From positions 1 through 64,000 of the forward strand of contig NZ_JAMXMV010000027.1 of NCBI RefSeq assembly GCF_024055715.1: a stretch of DNA of 64,000 bases. The letters are read 5' to 3'. Each line of letters opens with the position of its first letter. Position 1 is the stretch's first letter. Shown in pieces: positions 9,221-18,446 of the stretch. A program made the position numbers and the translations under genes. A model generated the notes under the pieces. It saw nothing but the letters and a program-made list of their open reading frames with translations. It did no database searches and had not been told where the DNA came from. The DNA is from Actinoallomurus soli. Lineage in GTDB: Bacteria > Actinomycetota > Actinomycetes > Streptosporangiales > Streptosporangiaceae.

Positions 9221-9249
9221 TTTACAGAAATCCGGTCCGATGATCTGAT
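9221..9249 (+). promoter_or_regulatory. Predicted promoter of the GH31 gene
   Basis: TTTACA-N17-TCTGAT lies 36 bp before the GH31 start. The -35 element is the same TTTACA seen upstream of the alginate lyase. A LacI-like half-palindrome GAAACCGTTC sits just upstream (about 9206-9215). Confidence 0.4.
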
Positions 9250-9284
9250 GCGGGGGGACGGCCAGCCGAGTGTGCGAGGTGCCG

Positions 9285-12200
9285 ATGCGTCTCCAGACGT
9301 CACCGGTCCGGCGTTCGGCGGTCGTGTCCGCCCTGGCCACGCTCGCGACGGCCGCCTCGGTCGTCGTCGCCCTTCCGCCGTCGCCCGCGACCGGGGCCCC
9401 GGCGGCGGCCGTGACGGACGGCTCCGCCCGGTTCGAGGTCCTGACGCCGACGTTGATCCGTACGGAGTACGCCGGTGACGGCGTCTTCACGGACGCGACC
9501 ACCTTCAACGCCGTCAACCGGTCGTTCACGCCGCCGCCGTACACCACGACGGTGACGGCGGACGGCTACCGGGAGATCCGTACTAGCGCGCTGACCCTGC
9601 GGTACAAGCAGAACAGCGGCCCGTTCACCGCTTCGAACTTAAGCGTCGCGATCACCGCGACGGGCACGACCGCGCGGCCGGCGTTCCCGTCGTACTGTCC
9701 CGTGTCGGTCGCGTGCGAGGGCGAGAACGCGCTGTTGACGGGCAACGCGACGCCCGCCTACGACCACAAGGGCTACACGGGTACCGGATTCGCCTCGGGA
9801 TACGAGCGCACCGGCAGCGGCGTGCAGTACGACGTCGACGTGCCCAGCGTCGGCACGTGGCGGCTCGCGGTCAGGTACGCCAACGCCACCGGCAGCGACG
9901 GCCAGTCCGCCACGCGCACGCTGACGGCGCACGTCAACGGCAACACCGGGCCGCGGTTCAGCCTGCCGCCGACCGGTTCGTGGGACACCTGGTCCACGGC
10001 GTCGGTGGACGTCGGGCTGCGCGCCGGTGTCAACACGATCACCGTCGCCGAGGACGCCGGTGACTCGGGCCGGGTCAACATCGACAGTCTCGCCGTCACA
10101 CCGACCACGGCCACGGGGTACCCGGCGCCGGCCACCGATCTGCGCACCACGGGCTACGGAGCGGGTCCGGCCGACCAGTTGGGCGGCTGGTACCGGTCGC
10201 TGGACAATCTTCCGGACGGTCTGCCGGACGTGGGCACGTTGCATCCGGGCCTCCTGGATCGGGGCGGCTGGTACCTGCTGGACGACACCCGCACCGCGTT
10301 GCTCGGCGCGAACCACACGGTCGGCGACCGGCCGAGCCACGGCGCACAGCCCTATCAGGACGGCTACTTCTTCGGGTACGGGCAGAACTACAAGCAGGCC
10401 CTGAGCGACCTGGGCGCGCTGACCGGGGGAGCGGACCTGCTGCCGCAGACCGCGTACGGCGTGTGGTTCTCCCGGTTCTGGGGGTACAGCACCTCCGACT
10501 ACCAGAACACGCTGCTGCCCGCGTTCCGGAGGAACTTCGTCCCGATCGACTGGCTCGTCGTGGACACCGACTGGAAGAAGCCGGTGGAGTGGGACGGGTG
10601 GAACTGGAATACGGACCTGTTCCCGGATCCGCAGGCATTCCTCGACTGGACGAAACAGATGGGCCTGGACGTGAGCCTCAACGTCCACCCCGAGATCGAT
10701 GACACCGATCCGAGGTTCCCGGCGGCGAACACCGCCGCCGGCGGCCTGCCGGTCCAATCTGACGGGCACACCCACTACTTCGACTGGTCGAATCCGGCGC
10801 ACCTGGCCGCCTACCAGGGGCTGCACGCACCGTTCGAGCAGCAGGGCGTCCGGGCCTGGTGGCTGGACTACTGCGGGGGGTGCGGGGCGTCGATCGCCTC
10901 GGACCCGCACGTCGCGCCGGACAACCTGATCAACCAGGCGTACGCCGACCACGACACCGGGCGCGGCCTGCGCGGCTTCGCCTTCAGCCGGATCGGCGGC
11001 ACCGAGCACGGCGGCCTCGACGCCACGAACTTCGCGGTCGGCCCGTGGTCCGAGCGGCGCAACACCCTGGCGTTCACCGGTGACACGTACTCGACCTGGG
11101 ACACCCTGGCCTACGAGGTGCGGTTCACCGCCGGTGAGGCCGCCGCCGGCCTGACCGGTGTGACGCACGACATCGGCGGCTTCCACGGCGGCCACCTCGC
11201 CGACGACATGTACGCGCGGTGGGTGCAGTTCGGCACCTTCCAGCCGGTGCTGCGGCTGCACTCCGACCACGGCGACCGGCTCCCGTGGGACTACCCGGGC
11301 GCGGCCCAGTCCGCGGCGCAGCGGTTCCTGCGTCTGCGGGAGGCGCTGGTGCCCTACACCTACACGATGGCATGGCAGGCGGCCCGGACCGGAGTGCCGA
11401 TCGTACGGCCGATGTACCTGGACTACCCGGCCGCCGACGCCGCCTACAGCGCCTCCGGCGAGTACATGTACGGCGATGACCTGCTGGTGGCGCCGGTCAC
11501 CACTCCGAATGACGCGAACGGCGACGGGTCGGTGTCGGTGTGGGTGCCGCCGGGCACCTGGAGCGACTACTTCACCGGCGCGACGTACACGGGGCCGGCG
11601 ACCGTCACGATGACCGCTCCGCTGTCCCGGATGCCCGTGCTGGTCAAGGCCGGCGGCCTGGTGCCCCTCCGCACCGACTACGTGAACGGTCAGAAGGAGA
11701 GGCCGGCCGGCGGGCTCACCGTCGACGTCACCGCCGGGGCGGACGGCTCGTTCAGCCTCTACGGCGACGCGGGGGAGGGCAACGGGTACGCGTCCGGGCA
11801 GTTCACCACCACCCCGCTGTCCTGGGCCGACGGTTCCCGTACCTTCACGGTCGGCGCCTCCACCGGCGGCTACCCGGGGGCGCCCACCACCCGGGCGTAC
11901 ACCCTGCGCGTCGCGGGCAGCGCCGCGCCCACCGCGGTCCTGATCGACGGCGTGCAGGTGCCGGAGACGGCGTGGGCGTACAACCGCAACAGCCGCACCG
12001 TCACCGTCACCACCGACGGCCTGTCGACGGGCACGGCCCACACCGTGACGCTCACCGGATCCGCCGCGGACAACCCGGGCACCGGCGAGGTCGTCGGCGT
12101 CGGCGGACTGTGCCTGGACGTGCGGGGCGGTGTCGACGCGGACGGCCAACCGGTCCAGGTCTACACCTGCAACCACACCACCGCGCAGCAGGCCGACCAC

Positions 12201-12830
12201 GCCGGCGACGACACCGTACGGCTGCTGAGCCGCTGCCTGACCGCCGGCGGCACGGCCAACGGCGCGCCGGTCACCATCGCCTCCTGCAACGGTGCCCCCG
12301 GCCAGTCCTGGACCCGCCGGGCCGACGGCACGCTGCTGAATCCCGGATCCGGCCGCTGCCTGGACGTCCCGAACTCCAACCCCACCCCCGGGGCCGCCCA
12401 GCTCCAGCTGTACGACTGTCTCGGCACCGACGGGCAGATCTGGCGGCTGCCGCCCGGACCGGTCACGGGCCCGGGCGGGCTGTGCGCCGACGTCGCCGAC
12501 GCCGACCCCTCCTCGGCCGGCGCGGTGCAGCTGTACACCTGCAACGGCACCGACGCGCAGCGCTGGTCCACCCCTGGTGACGGCACCGTCCGGGTGTTCG
12601 GCAAGTGCCTGGACGTCAGTCACGGGGCCACCGCCGACGGCACCCCGGTCCAGTTGTTCGACTGCAACGGCACCGGCTCCCAGAAGTGGACCAGCCGGAG
12701 CGACGGCACCCTCTACAACCCGCAGTCCGGACGCTGCCTCGACGACCCCGGCAACAGGCAGCGCCCCGGCGACGCCCTGCAGATCTACGCCTGCAATACC
12801 AGTACCGCCCAGCAGTTCCGCCTGGGCTGA
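9285..12830 (+). CDS. Secreted GH31 glycosidase with CBM35-like and ricin-B modules
   Basis: A 1181-aa exported enzyme, probably an alpha-glucosidase, alpha-xylosidase or related alpha-glycosidase. Signal peptide about 1-38. An inserted CBM35-like module (about 145-272) lies between the N-terminal GH31 sandwich and the barrel. The barrel has GVWFSRFWGY, WLVVDTDW and VRAWWLDYCGG, the Asp near residue 528 being the expected nucleophile. After the C-terminal sandwich, a ricin-B beta-trefoil (about 1040-1181) shows repeated GLCLDV, QLYTCNG and QxW units for galactose/xylan binding. ATG 9285 with GAGG at 9275-9278 is preferred over GTG 9270. Exact substrate is unknown. Confidence 0.9.
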   Translation: MRLQTSPVRRSAVVSALATLATAASVVVALPPSPATGAPAAAVTDGSARFEVLTPTLIRTEYAGDGVFTDATTFNAVNRSFTPPPYTTTVTADGYREIRTSALTLRYKQNSGPFTASNLSVAITATGTTARPAFPSYCPVSVACEGENALLTGNATPAYDHKGYTGTGFASGYERTGSGVQYDVDVPSVGTWRLAVRYANATGSDGQSATRTLTAHVNGNTGPRFSLPPTGSWDTWSTASVDVGLRAGVNTITVAEDAGDSGRVNIDSLAVTPTTATGYPAPATDLRTTGYGAGPADQLGGWYRSLDNLPDGLPDVGTLHPGLLDRGGWYLLDDTRTALLGANHTVGDRPSHGAQPYQDGYFFGYGQNYKQALSDLGALTGGADLLPQTAYGVWFSRFWGYSTSDYQNTLLPAFRRNFVPIDWLVVDTDWKKPVEWDGWNWNTDLFPDPQAFLDWTKQMGLDVSLNVHPEIDDTDPRFPAANTAAGGLPVQSDGHTHYFDWSNPAHLAAYQGLHAPFEQQGVRAWWLDYCGGCGASIASDPHVAPDNLINQAYADHDTGRGLRGFAFSRIGGTEHGGLDATNFAVGPWSERRNTLAFTGDTYSTWDTLAYEVRFTAGEAAAGLTGVTHDIGGFHGGHLADDMYARWVQFGTFQPVLRLHSDHGDRLPWDYPGAAQSAAQRFLRLREALVPYTYTMAWQAARTGVPIVRPMYLDYPAADAAYSASGEYMYGDDLLVAPVTTPNDANGDGSVSVWVPPGTWSDYFTGATYTGPATVTMTAPLSRMPVLVKAGGLVPLRTDYVNGQKERPAGGLTVDVTAGADGSFSLYGDAGEGNGYASGQFTTTPLSWADGSRTFTVGASTGGYPGAPTTRAYTLRVAGSAAPTAVLIDGVQVPETAWAYNRNSRTVTVTTDGLSTGTAHTVTLTGSAADNPGTGEVVGVGGLCLDVRGGVDADGQPVQVYTCNHTTAQQADHAGDDTVRLLSRCLTAGGTANGAPVTIASCNGAPGQSWTRRADGTLLNPGSGRCLDVPNSNPTPGAAQLQLYDCLGTDGQIWRLPPGPVTGPGGLCADVADADPSSAGAVQLYTCNGTDAQRWSTPGDGTVRVFGKCLDVSHGATADGTPVQLFDCNGTGSQKWTSRSDGTLYNPQSGRCLDDPGNRQRPGDALQIYACNTSTAQQFRLG

Positions 12831-13020
12831 CCCGAGACGACCGCCACGTCCCGTCCCGGTTCAGCGGTCCGGTCCGCCGGTTCCCTGACGGTTCGGCGCG
12901 CTCACCATGCCGGTGCGGGAGGTCACGCCGAGGGCCCCGGCACCGACCCGGGCGACCCGGCGACCTGGTAGGCCGGCGGTGCGGCCAGGTGACATGCGTG
13001 TTCGGCCTCAGCGGGGAGCG

Positions 13021-14052
13021 TCAGGCGTGGAGGACGACCTTGCCGGCGACGGTGCCGGACTCGGCCAGGCGCATCGCCTCGGCGACCTGGGCGAGGGGCA
13101 GCTCGGCGGCGATCTGGGCGGTGATCTCACCGCGCCGCAGCGCTTCGAACACCTCGGTGAGGTCGGCGCGCAGCCGGGCCCGGAAGCGGCTGCGGCTCAG
13201 GGCCCGGCCGGCCCAGACGTTGAAGAAGTAGGCGCGGCGGCGGTTGGGCAGGGCGTTCCACAGCCACACTCGGCCCAGCAGCTTGAGCACCGGCCACTGC
13301 TTGGAACCTTCATCGTCGCGGGTGGAGGCGCTGCCGTAGGAGACGAGCGTGCCGCCCGGCGCAAGCATGCGCCAGGAGTCGACGACGCTGCGGCCGCCGA
13401 CGTGGTCGAAGACGGCGTCCACGCCGCGCGGGGCGAGTTCACGGACGCGTGCGGGGATGTCCTCGGTGCGGTAGTCGATCGGGGCGACTCCACGTTCCCG
13501 CAGGGCGGCGTGGTGACGCGCGGAAGCGGTTCCGATCACCTTCGCGCCCGCGGCCTGGGCGAGCTGGACCAGGACCGAGCCGACTCCTCCGTTGGCGCCG
13601 TGCACCAGGACGGTCTGCCCGGCCCGGACGCGGGCCTTGCGGTGCAGCATCTGCCAGGCCGTGATGCCGTTGATCACCACGGTCTCCGCCTCCGCGGCTC
13701 TGATCCCGTCCGGCACCGGCACCACATCGGCGGCGTCGACGACCACGTGGCTGGCCCAGCCGCCGACCTTCAGCAGCGCGGCAACCCGGGTGCCGGCCAG
13801 GCCCGGAGCGACACCGTCCCCGGTCGCCAGCACGGTGCCGACCAGGTCGTAGCCGGGAACGAACGGGTAGGGCGGCTGGTCGTAGTAGCGGCCGCGGCGC
13901 ATCTGCTGCTCGGCGAAGGAGACACCGGTCGCCTCCATCCGGACGACGACCTGACCCGGGCCGGCGGTCGGCACGGCCCTCTGCCGCATCTGAAGTTCCT
14001 CCGGCTCGACCTTGCCCGGCAGCACGACCTCGACCATTCCCGCAGCGTTCAT
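13021..14052 (-). CDS. Medium-chain NADPH:quinone oxidoreductase-like dehydrogenase
   Basis: A 343-aa zinc-independent member of the medium-chain dehydrogenase family (QOR/zeta-crystallin branch). The GroES-like half includes FVPGYDLVGTVLATGDGV; the Rossmann half has VLVHGANGGVGSVLVQLA for NADPH. Zinc-ligand cysteines are absent. It probably reduces quinones or enones. ATG 14052 is chosen because GGAGG lies 5 nt upstream; the upstream ATG 14064 would contain this Shine-Dalgarno. It diverges from the TetR gene at 14233, its probable repressor. The 190 bp between its stop and the convergent GH31 stop shows nothing recognisable. Confidence 0.88.
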   Translation of the reverse strand: MNAAGMVEVVLPGKVEPEELQMRQRAVPTAGPGQVVVRMEATGVSFAEQQMRRGRYYDQPPYPFVPGYDLVGTVLATGDGVAPGLAGTRVAALLKVGGWASHVVVDAADVVPVPDGIRAAEAETVVINGITAWQMLHRKARVRAGQTVLVHGANGGVGSVLVQLAQAAGAKVIGTASARHHAALRERGVAPIDYRTEDIPARVRELAPRGVDAVFDHVGGRSVVDSWRMLAPGGTLVSYGSASTRDDEGSKQWPVLKLLGRVWLWNALPNRRRAYFFNVWAGRALSRSRFRARLRADLTEVFEALRRGEITAQIAAELPLAQVAEAMRLAESGTVAGKVVLHA

Positions 14053-14108
14053 GACGACCTCCATCGACGTCTCACCAGCGACAGTTAGCGGCTGGTGCTT
14101 TCGTTAGA

Positions 14109-14118
14109 AGTTATAACT
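14109..14118. promoter_or_regulatory. Candidate TetR operator in divergent intergenic region
   Basis: A perfect 10-bp palindrome AGTTATAACT lies in an AT-rich gap between the oxidoreductase and the divergent TetR gene. TTAG/CTAA half-sites flank it (GTTAG near 14083 and 14103; CTAAC near 14157). A TetR dimer could use the palindrome or the spaced half-sites. Confidence 0.45.
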
Positions 14119-14232
14119 CACGGCGGGAGTGACGGTCAACAACATTCGTAATAGGGTCTAACTGCGGGCATGCGCCGAGCGGCCCGCCGGGCTCCCGGGA
14201 GCCGGTGATCGAACAGGGAAAGGGACGAGCAC

Positions 14233-14898
14233 ATGACCACCGCGGGCAAGGAGACCCCACGCGAGCGCTACCGGGCCCAGCTACGGGCCGAGGTCAAGGA
14301 GCGCGCCTGGGAGCAGATCGCCGCCGCGGGGGCGCCGGGGCTGTCCCTGAACGCCATCGCCAAGCAGATGGGTATGAGCGGCCCCGCGCTCTACCGGTAC
14401 TTCGCCGGCCGGGACGAGCTGATCACCGAGCTGATCCGCGATGCCTACCGAAGCCTCGCCGACGCCATCCGCACCGCCGCCGCGGCGGGTGCGGACCTGG
14501 CCGGACTGGGACACGCACTGCGCGCCTGGGCACGGGACGACCCCCAGCGCTACTTCCTCGTCTACGGCACTCCGGTCCCCGGATATCACGCACCCGACGA
14601 CATCACCGAGATCGCCTCAGAGATCATGGGCGCTCTCCTCGACGCCGCCCAGTCGGACGGCACAGCCGTGGAGACCCCGGCCGACGGCCACCCCGACGCC
14701 CGCCTGGAGGCCCACCTCGCCGAACACCGGCAGTGGGCCGACGGCCACCCCGCACCCCCGGCCGCCCTGCGCCGCGCCCTGCGCTTCTGGACCCGTCTGC
14801 ACGGCATCCTCTCCCTGGAACTGGCAGGCCACTTCACCGGCATGGGCTTCGACCCGGCCGAGCTGTACGACAGCGAACTGCGCCACCTGCCCCAGTAG
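14233..14898 (+). CDS. TetR family regulator with WHG-type C-terminal domain
   Basis: A 221-aa TetR repressor. The DNA-binding helices are LSLNAIAKQMGMSGPALYRY, followed by FAGRDELITELI. The C-terminal half has the RAWARDDPQRYFLVYGTPVPGY segment typical of the WHG ligand-binding type. It is divergent from, and likely represses, the quinone-oxidoreductase-like gene at 13021-14052. ATG at 14233. Confidence 0.9.
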   Translation: MTTAGKETPRERYRAQLRAEVKERAWEQIAAAGAPGLSLNAIAKQMGMSGPALYRYFAGRDELITELIRDAYRSLADAIRTAAAAGADLAGLGHALRAWARDDPQRYFLVYGTPVPGYHAPDDITEIASEIMGALLDAAQSDGTAVETPADGHPDARLEAHLAEHRQWADGHPAPPAALRRALRFWTRLHGILSLELAGHFTGMGFDPAELYDSELRHLPQ

Positions 14899-15111
14899 GC
14901 GGCCCGCTTCGGGAGCCCTGCTCTGTCGTTCGGATGATCCCCGGGTATGCCGCGGTCGGGTGGTCGCCTGCCGTCCTTCCTCCGTCTCGACACCCGTGGT
15001 CCGGTTCGCCGCACGCAGCTGCCGTCGCACCGGACGGCCTCCCGTCGCCCCGTGAGTGGACGGACCTGGGTGCGAGTGTTTTCGCGGAGGCTGGGCGGGA
15101 AGCAGCGCTGC

Positions 15112-15654
15112 ATGCACCATGCCGACGCACCGGTTCCGGAAACGACTGATCCCTTCCGACGCGAGGCGGGAAGCACCGAGCGATTCATCTCGGGATTCGA
15201 CTACCCGATGTTCGTGGTGACCACCGCCGCCGACGGCGGGCGCGTACGGGCAGGGTGCCTCGTCGGGTTCACGACACAGTGTGGGATCGACCCTTTTCGC
15301 TTCCTCGTCTGCCTGTCGAAGAAGAACCGGACCTACCGCGTGGCGACCTCCGCCTCCTACCTCGCGGTCCACGTGATGGGCCGGGACCAGCAGGATCTGG
15401 CGACGCTGTTCGGCTCCGAGACCGGGGACGAGACGGACAAGTTCGCTCGCTGCGAGTGGCGGCCGGGCCCGGACGGGGTTCCGCTGCTGACCCGCTGCCC
15501 GCGCGTCCTCGTCGGTAGGGTGCTCGACCGTCGGGAACTCGGTGACCACATCGGCGTGCTGCTCGCCCCGGCCGAGACGCATGTCGGTTCCAATGGCGGC
15601 GGCCCGCTCATGTTCTCCGGCCTCCCCGCGATCGACCCCGGGCACCCGGCGTAG
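15112..15654 (+). CDS. Flavin reductase-like domain protein
   Basis: About 180 aa with the FMN-binding split-barrel fold of flavin reductases: FDYPMFVVTTAADG, RAGCLVGFTTQCGIDPFRFL, LSKKNRTYR and HVMGRDQQDLA. It may supply reduced flavin to a monooxygenase or bind FMN for another redox job; no partner is adjacent. The ORF is open back to 14947, but only from about ATG 15112 does the sequence look like the family, and the Shine-Dalgarno is weak. The 210 bp between the TetR stop and this start shows nothing I can name. Confidence 0.8.
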   Translation: MHHADAPVPETTDPFRREAGSTERFISGFDYPMFVVTTAADGGRVRAGCLVGFTTQCGIDPFRFLVCLSKKNRTYRVATSASYLAVHVMGRDQQDLATLFGSETGDETDKFARCEWRPGPDGVPLLTRCPRVLVGRVLDRRELGDHIGVLLAPAETHVGSNGGGPLMFSGLPAIDPGHPA

Positions 15655-15748
15655 GCCACCCGCAGCCCAGGCTGCGGCCGGTGGCGGAGTTCCGGCACCG
15701 ACACGCCGGTCGGCGAACATTGTCGGTGCCATCGCCTTTAATCGAGGA

Positions 15749-17740
15749 GTGGACGTTGAAGAGCGCATCGCCGAGCTGGCCGCCGAGGTCGAGCGGCTGA
15801 ACGACCTGTACTACGGCACCGGCGACAGCCCGCTGCCGGACGCCGACTACGACGCGCTGAAGGATGAGCTGGCGGCGCTCGTAGCCGAGCATCCCGAGCT
15901 CGAGCCGGCTGACAGCCCGCTCGGCAGGGTCAACGCGCCGGCGGAGTTGACCGGTCCGACCGTGCGCCACGCGCGCCCGATGCTCTCGCTGGCGAAGGCG
16001 ACGAGCGAGGAGCAGATCCGCACGTTCTGCGAGCGCTTCAGCGGCCAGGTCTTCCGCGTGTCGGAAAAGCTCGATGGGCTCTCGCTCAGCGTCGTCTACA
16101 CCGACGGAAGGCTCGACTATGTCGCCACGCGCGGCACCGGCGCGGTCGGCGAGCTGGTGACCGAGAAGGTGCGTCACGTGATTCCGGGCCTGCCGACCCG
16201 GATTGAGGCGCCGGGGCGCGTAGAGGTCCGCGGTGAGGCCGTGATGCTGCGGTCGGTGTGGGCGGCCTATAACGAGGCGCACCCGGACCGGACGCTGACC
16301 AACCCGCGGTCGGGTGCCGCCGGGACGCTGGTGCTGAAGGATCCCGAGGCGGCCGCGAAGGCCGAGCGGCTGCTGCGGTTCTTCGCCTTCGGTGCCGATC
16401 GCGATGGCGTCGCGGTGCAGGTCCCGGCGGGCTTCGAGCCGGTCGCCCAGTACGTGTGCGCGAGCGCCGGGGAGGTGATTGACGCGATCGGCGAGATCGG
16501 TGGCCGCCGCGATGGACTGGACTACGACATCGACGGCGCGGTCGTGCGGCTGCACGAGCCGGCGGCGTTCGAGGCGGCGGGCTTCAACAGCGCCGAGCCC
16601 CGTGGCGCGATCGCGTTCAAGTATCCGCCGGAGGAGAAGCTGACGACGTTGCTGTCGGTCGAGTGGCCGGTCGGCAAGATCGGCCGCGTCCCGCCGCGCG
16701 CGAAGGTCGCGCCGGTGTTCGTCGGCGGTGTGACGGTGGAGAACATCACCCTCCACAACCCCCGGCTGATCCGCGAACGCGACCTGCGGATCGGCGACAC
16801 GGTGGCGGTCGTACGGCGCGGCGATGTGATCCCGTTCGCGGGCCGCTCGCTGCCGGAGCGGCGCGATGGCAGCGAGGTCGAGATCGTCCCGCCGACGCAC
16901 TGCCCGTCGTGCGGTTCAGAGCTGGAGGTCCGCGGCACCGGCGAGGAGCGCTGGTGTGTCAATCTGCAGTGCCCGGCGCAGGCGACGCGTCGGCTGATGC
17001 ACTGGGCGTCGCGCCAGGCGGCCGACATGGAGGGCGTCGGTGACGTCTGGATCGAGAAGCTCGCCGAGGACGGCGTGCTCAAACGCCGCAGCGACCTGTA
17101 CGACCTGACGGCCGAGCAGCTCCTCGGTTACGAGCGGATGGGCGAGACCAGCGCCCGGAAAATGGTCGACTCGATCGAGTCGTCCAAGGGCATGGGGCTG
17201 CGGCGCGCATTGATCGGGCTGGCGATCCCGATGGCCTCCGAGGGCACCGCCAAGCGCCTGTGCCTGGCCGGCTACGAGCGCATCGAGGACATCGCGGCGG
17301 CGACGGTCGAGGATCTGGTGGCGATCCGCGACATCGGGCCGAAGGCCGCCGAGAGCATCGTGGCCTTCTTCGCCCGCGCGGACGTCCAAGAGGAGATCGT
17401 GGCGCTGCGCGAGCGGGGCGTGAATCTCGATGTGCTGCCCGAGGACCGGCCGGTCGACGCGGCGGCCGCGGGTGACTCACCGCTCAAGGGGAGGTCGGTC
17501 GTGATCACCGGCGCTTTCACCGACCCGCGCTCCGGCGCGAAGATCAGCCGGCCGGACGTCACGCGCCTGGTGGAGCAGGCGGCCGCAACGACCGCCTCGT
17601 CGGTCTCGGCCAACACCGACTACCTGCTCGCCGGCGACAACGTCGGAGCCTCGAAGACCGGCAAGGCCGAGAAGCTGGGAGTCACGGTCGTCCACCAGGA
17701 TGAACTATGGCGTTGGCTGGCCGAAGCCGGCGTCATCTGA
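15749..17740 (+). CDS. ligA: Divergent NAD-dependent DNA ligase (LigA-type)
   Basis: A 663-aa bacterial DNA ligase that seals nicks using NAD. Domain Ia is present (LNDLYYGTGDSPLPDADYDAL), then the adenylation motif EKLDGLSLS with the catalytic Lys, the OB domain, a four-Cys zinc finger (CPSCG...WCVNLQCPAQ), helix-hairpin-helix repeats (VAIRDIGPKAAESIV) and a C-terminal BRCT domain. GTG 15749 is chosen as the only standard start just before the conserved VEERIAEL; its GAGGA abuts the codon. KLDG replaces the usual KIDG and TNPRSGAAGTL the usual ANPRNAAAGSL, so this may be a second, accessory LigA. A recombinase scrap follows. Confidence 0.9.
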   Translation: MDVEERIAELAAEVERLNDLYYGTGDSPLPDADYDALKDELAALVAEHPELEPADSPLGRVNAPAELTGPTVRHARPMLSLAKATSEEQIRTFCERFSGQVFRVSEKLDGLSLSVVYTDGRLDYVATRGTGAVGELVTEKVRHVIPGLPTRIEAPGRVEVRGEAVMLRSVWAAYNEAHPDRTLTNPRSGAAGTLVLKDPEAAAKAERLLRFFAFGADRDGVAVQVPAGFEPVAQYVCASAGEVIDAIGEIGGRRDGLDYDIDGAVVRLHEPAAFEAAGFNSAEPRGAIAFKYPPEEKLTTLLSVEWPVGKIGRVPPRAKVAPVFVGGVTVENITLHNPRLIRERDLRIGDTVAVVRRGDVIPFAGRSLPERRDGSEVEIVPPTHCPSCGSELEVRGTGEERWCVNLQCPAQATRRLMHWASRQAADMEGVGDVWIEKLAEDGVLKRRSDLYDLTAEQLLGYERMGETSARKMVDSIESSKGMGLRRALIGLAIPMASEGTAKRLCLAGYERIEDIAAATVEDLVAIRDIGPKAAESIVAFFARADVQEEIVALRERGVNLDVLPEDRPVDAAAAGDSPLKGRSVVITGAFTDPRSGAKISRPDVTRLVEQAAATTASSVSANTDYLLAGDNVGASKTGKAEKLGVTVVHQDELWRWLAEAGVI

Positions 17741-17789
17741 ACGACACCCACCACGCCCTCGCTCTGTTCTCCGAAGAACATCCATCCGG

Positions 17790-17870
17790 AAGTACCCGCT
17801 GAAGATCATGCGGCACACCGCGACCTCCTGGCTCGTCCAGGCCGGTGTGCCGCTGTAGGACGTCCAGCCC
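17790..17870 (+). pseudogene. C-terminal scrap of a tyrosine recombinase/integrase
   Basis: Just downstream of the ligase one frame reads LKIMRHTATSWLVQAGVPL, stop (17856-17858), then DVQ. This matches the box II region (LRHTxASWLVQAGVxLxDVQ) of tyrosine recombinases. The in-frame TAG and loss of everything else show it is dead. A small hairpin (TGTTCT-CCGA-AGAACA, 17765-17780) lies just before it. Confidence 0.65.
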
Positions 17871-17992
17871 GGGCGCACGAGAACTCCTGTTCACACCTCA
17901 TGAAGTTCTGACGATTCCCAACGGCTGATCGTCACGAACCATACGGTCAGCGTGGAATCCATGAAGGTCCTCCTCCCGGACGATCTTCAGAC

Positions 17993-18376
17993 TCACGATG
18001 CCACCGGCCGGTTCGATGGCGGCACTGAGATCGAGGGAGACTCCCAACACCAACAGGAGTACCGGATTGCCTCCAGGGCGACGGTCAGCCAGATCGCCCA
18101 CGCTATGACGCTGATCGGCCAGACCAGCCAGCCCGTGTGGAATACATCGCGAAGCCAGCCGGTCACATGCGTTGGTATGGAGAAGAGGATCAACTGATAG
18201 GCCCGGATGGTGTAGTGGAGGTAACCCGCCATCGCGACGCCGGCGGCCCAGGCCAGGAGCGTCCGCATGATCCATGGCCACCGCAGGGCCTTCCATTCCT
18301 CCGCTGGCGACTGGCCGGTGAGCCGGATGATGTGACCCAAGAGTCGGGTGGCGAGGGCCTCCGTGGCGAGCACCAC
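17993..18376 (-). CDS. Hypothetical membrane protein
   Basis: A 127-aa product with two strongly hydrophobic segments (MRTLLAWAAGVAMAGYLHY and VWPISVIAWAIWLTVALEAI) separated by an amphipathic stretch rich in aromatic residues. Coding-like sequence continues upstream of GTG 18376 in frame almost to the ZIP stop without a standard start, so it may begin at a non-standard codon or be the truncated 3' end of a larger gene. No family recognised. Confidence 0.5.
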   Translation of the reverse strand: MVLATEALATRLLGHIIRLTGQSPAEEWKALRWPWIMRTLLAWAAGVAMAGYLHYTIRAYQLILFSIPTHVTGWLRDVFHTGWLVWPISVIAWAIWLTVALEAIRYSCWCWESPSISVPPSNRPVAS

Positions 18377-18446
18377 GTTGAAACGGCCAGTGGTGGTCGA
18401 CCTGTCATCGAGGGCTTGGTGGTCCAGCCTTTCTCTCGAAGAACAC

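Noticed and set aside
9639-12623. 994-codon minus-strand ORF opposite the GH31 gene
   Set aside because: Third-position GC shadow of a clear GH31 protein; repetitive Arg/Gly/Val composition.
17765-17780. Hairpin TGTTCT-CCGA-AGAACA as ligase terminator
   Set aside because: Stem of only six base pairs with no U-tract; too weak to call.
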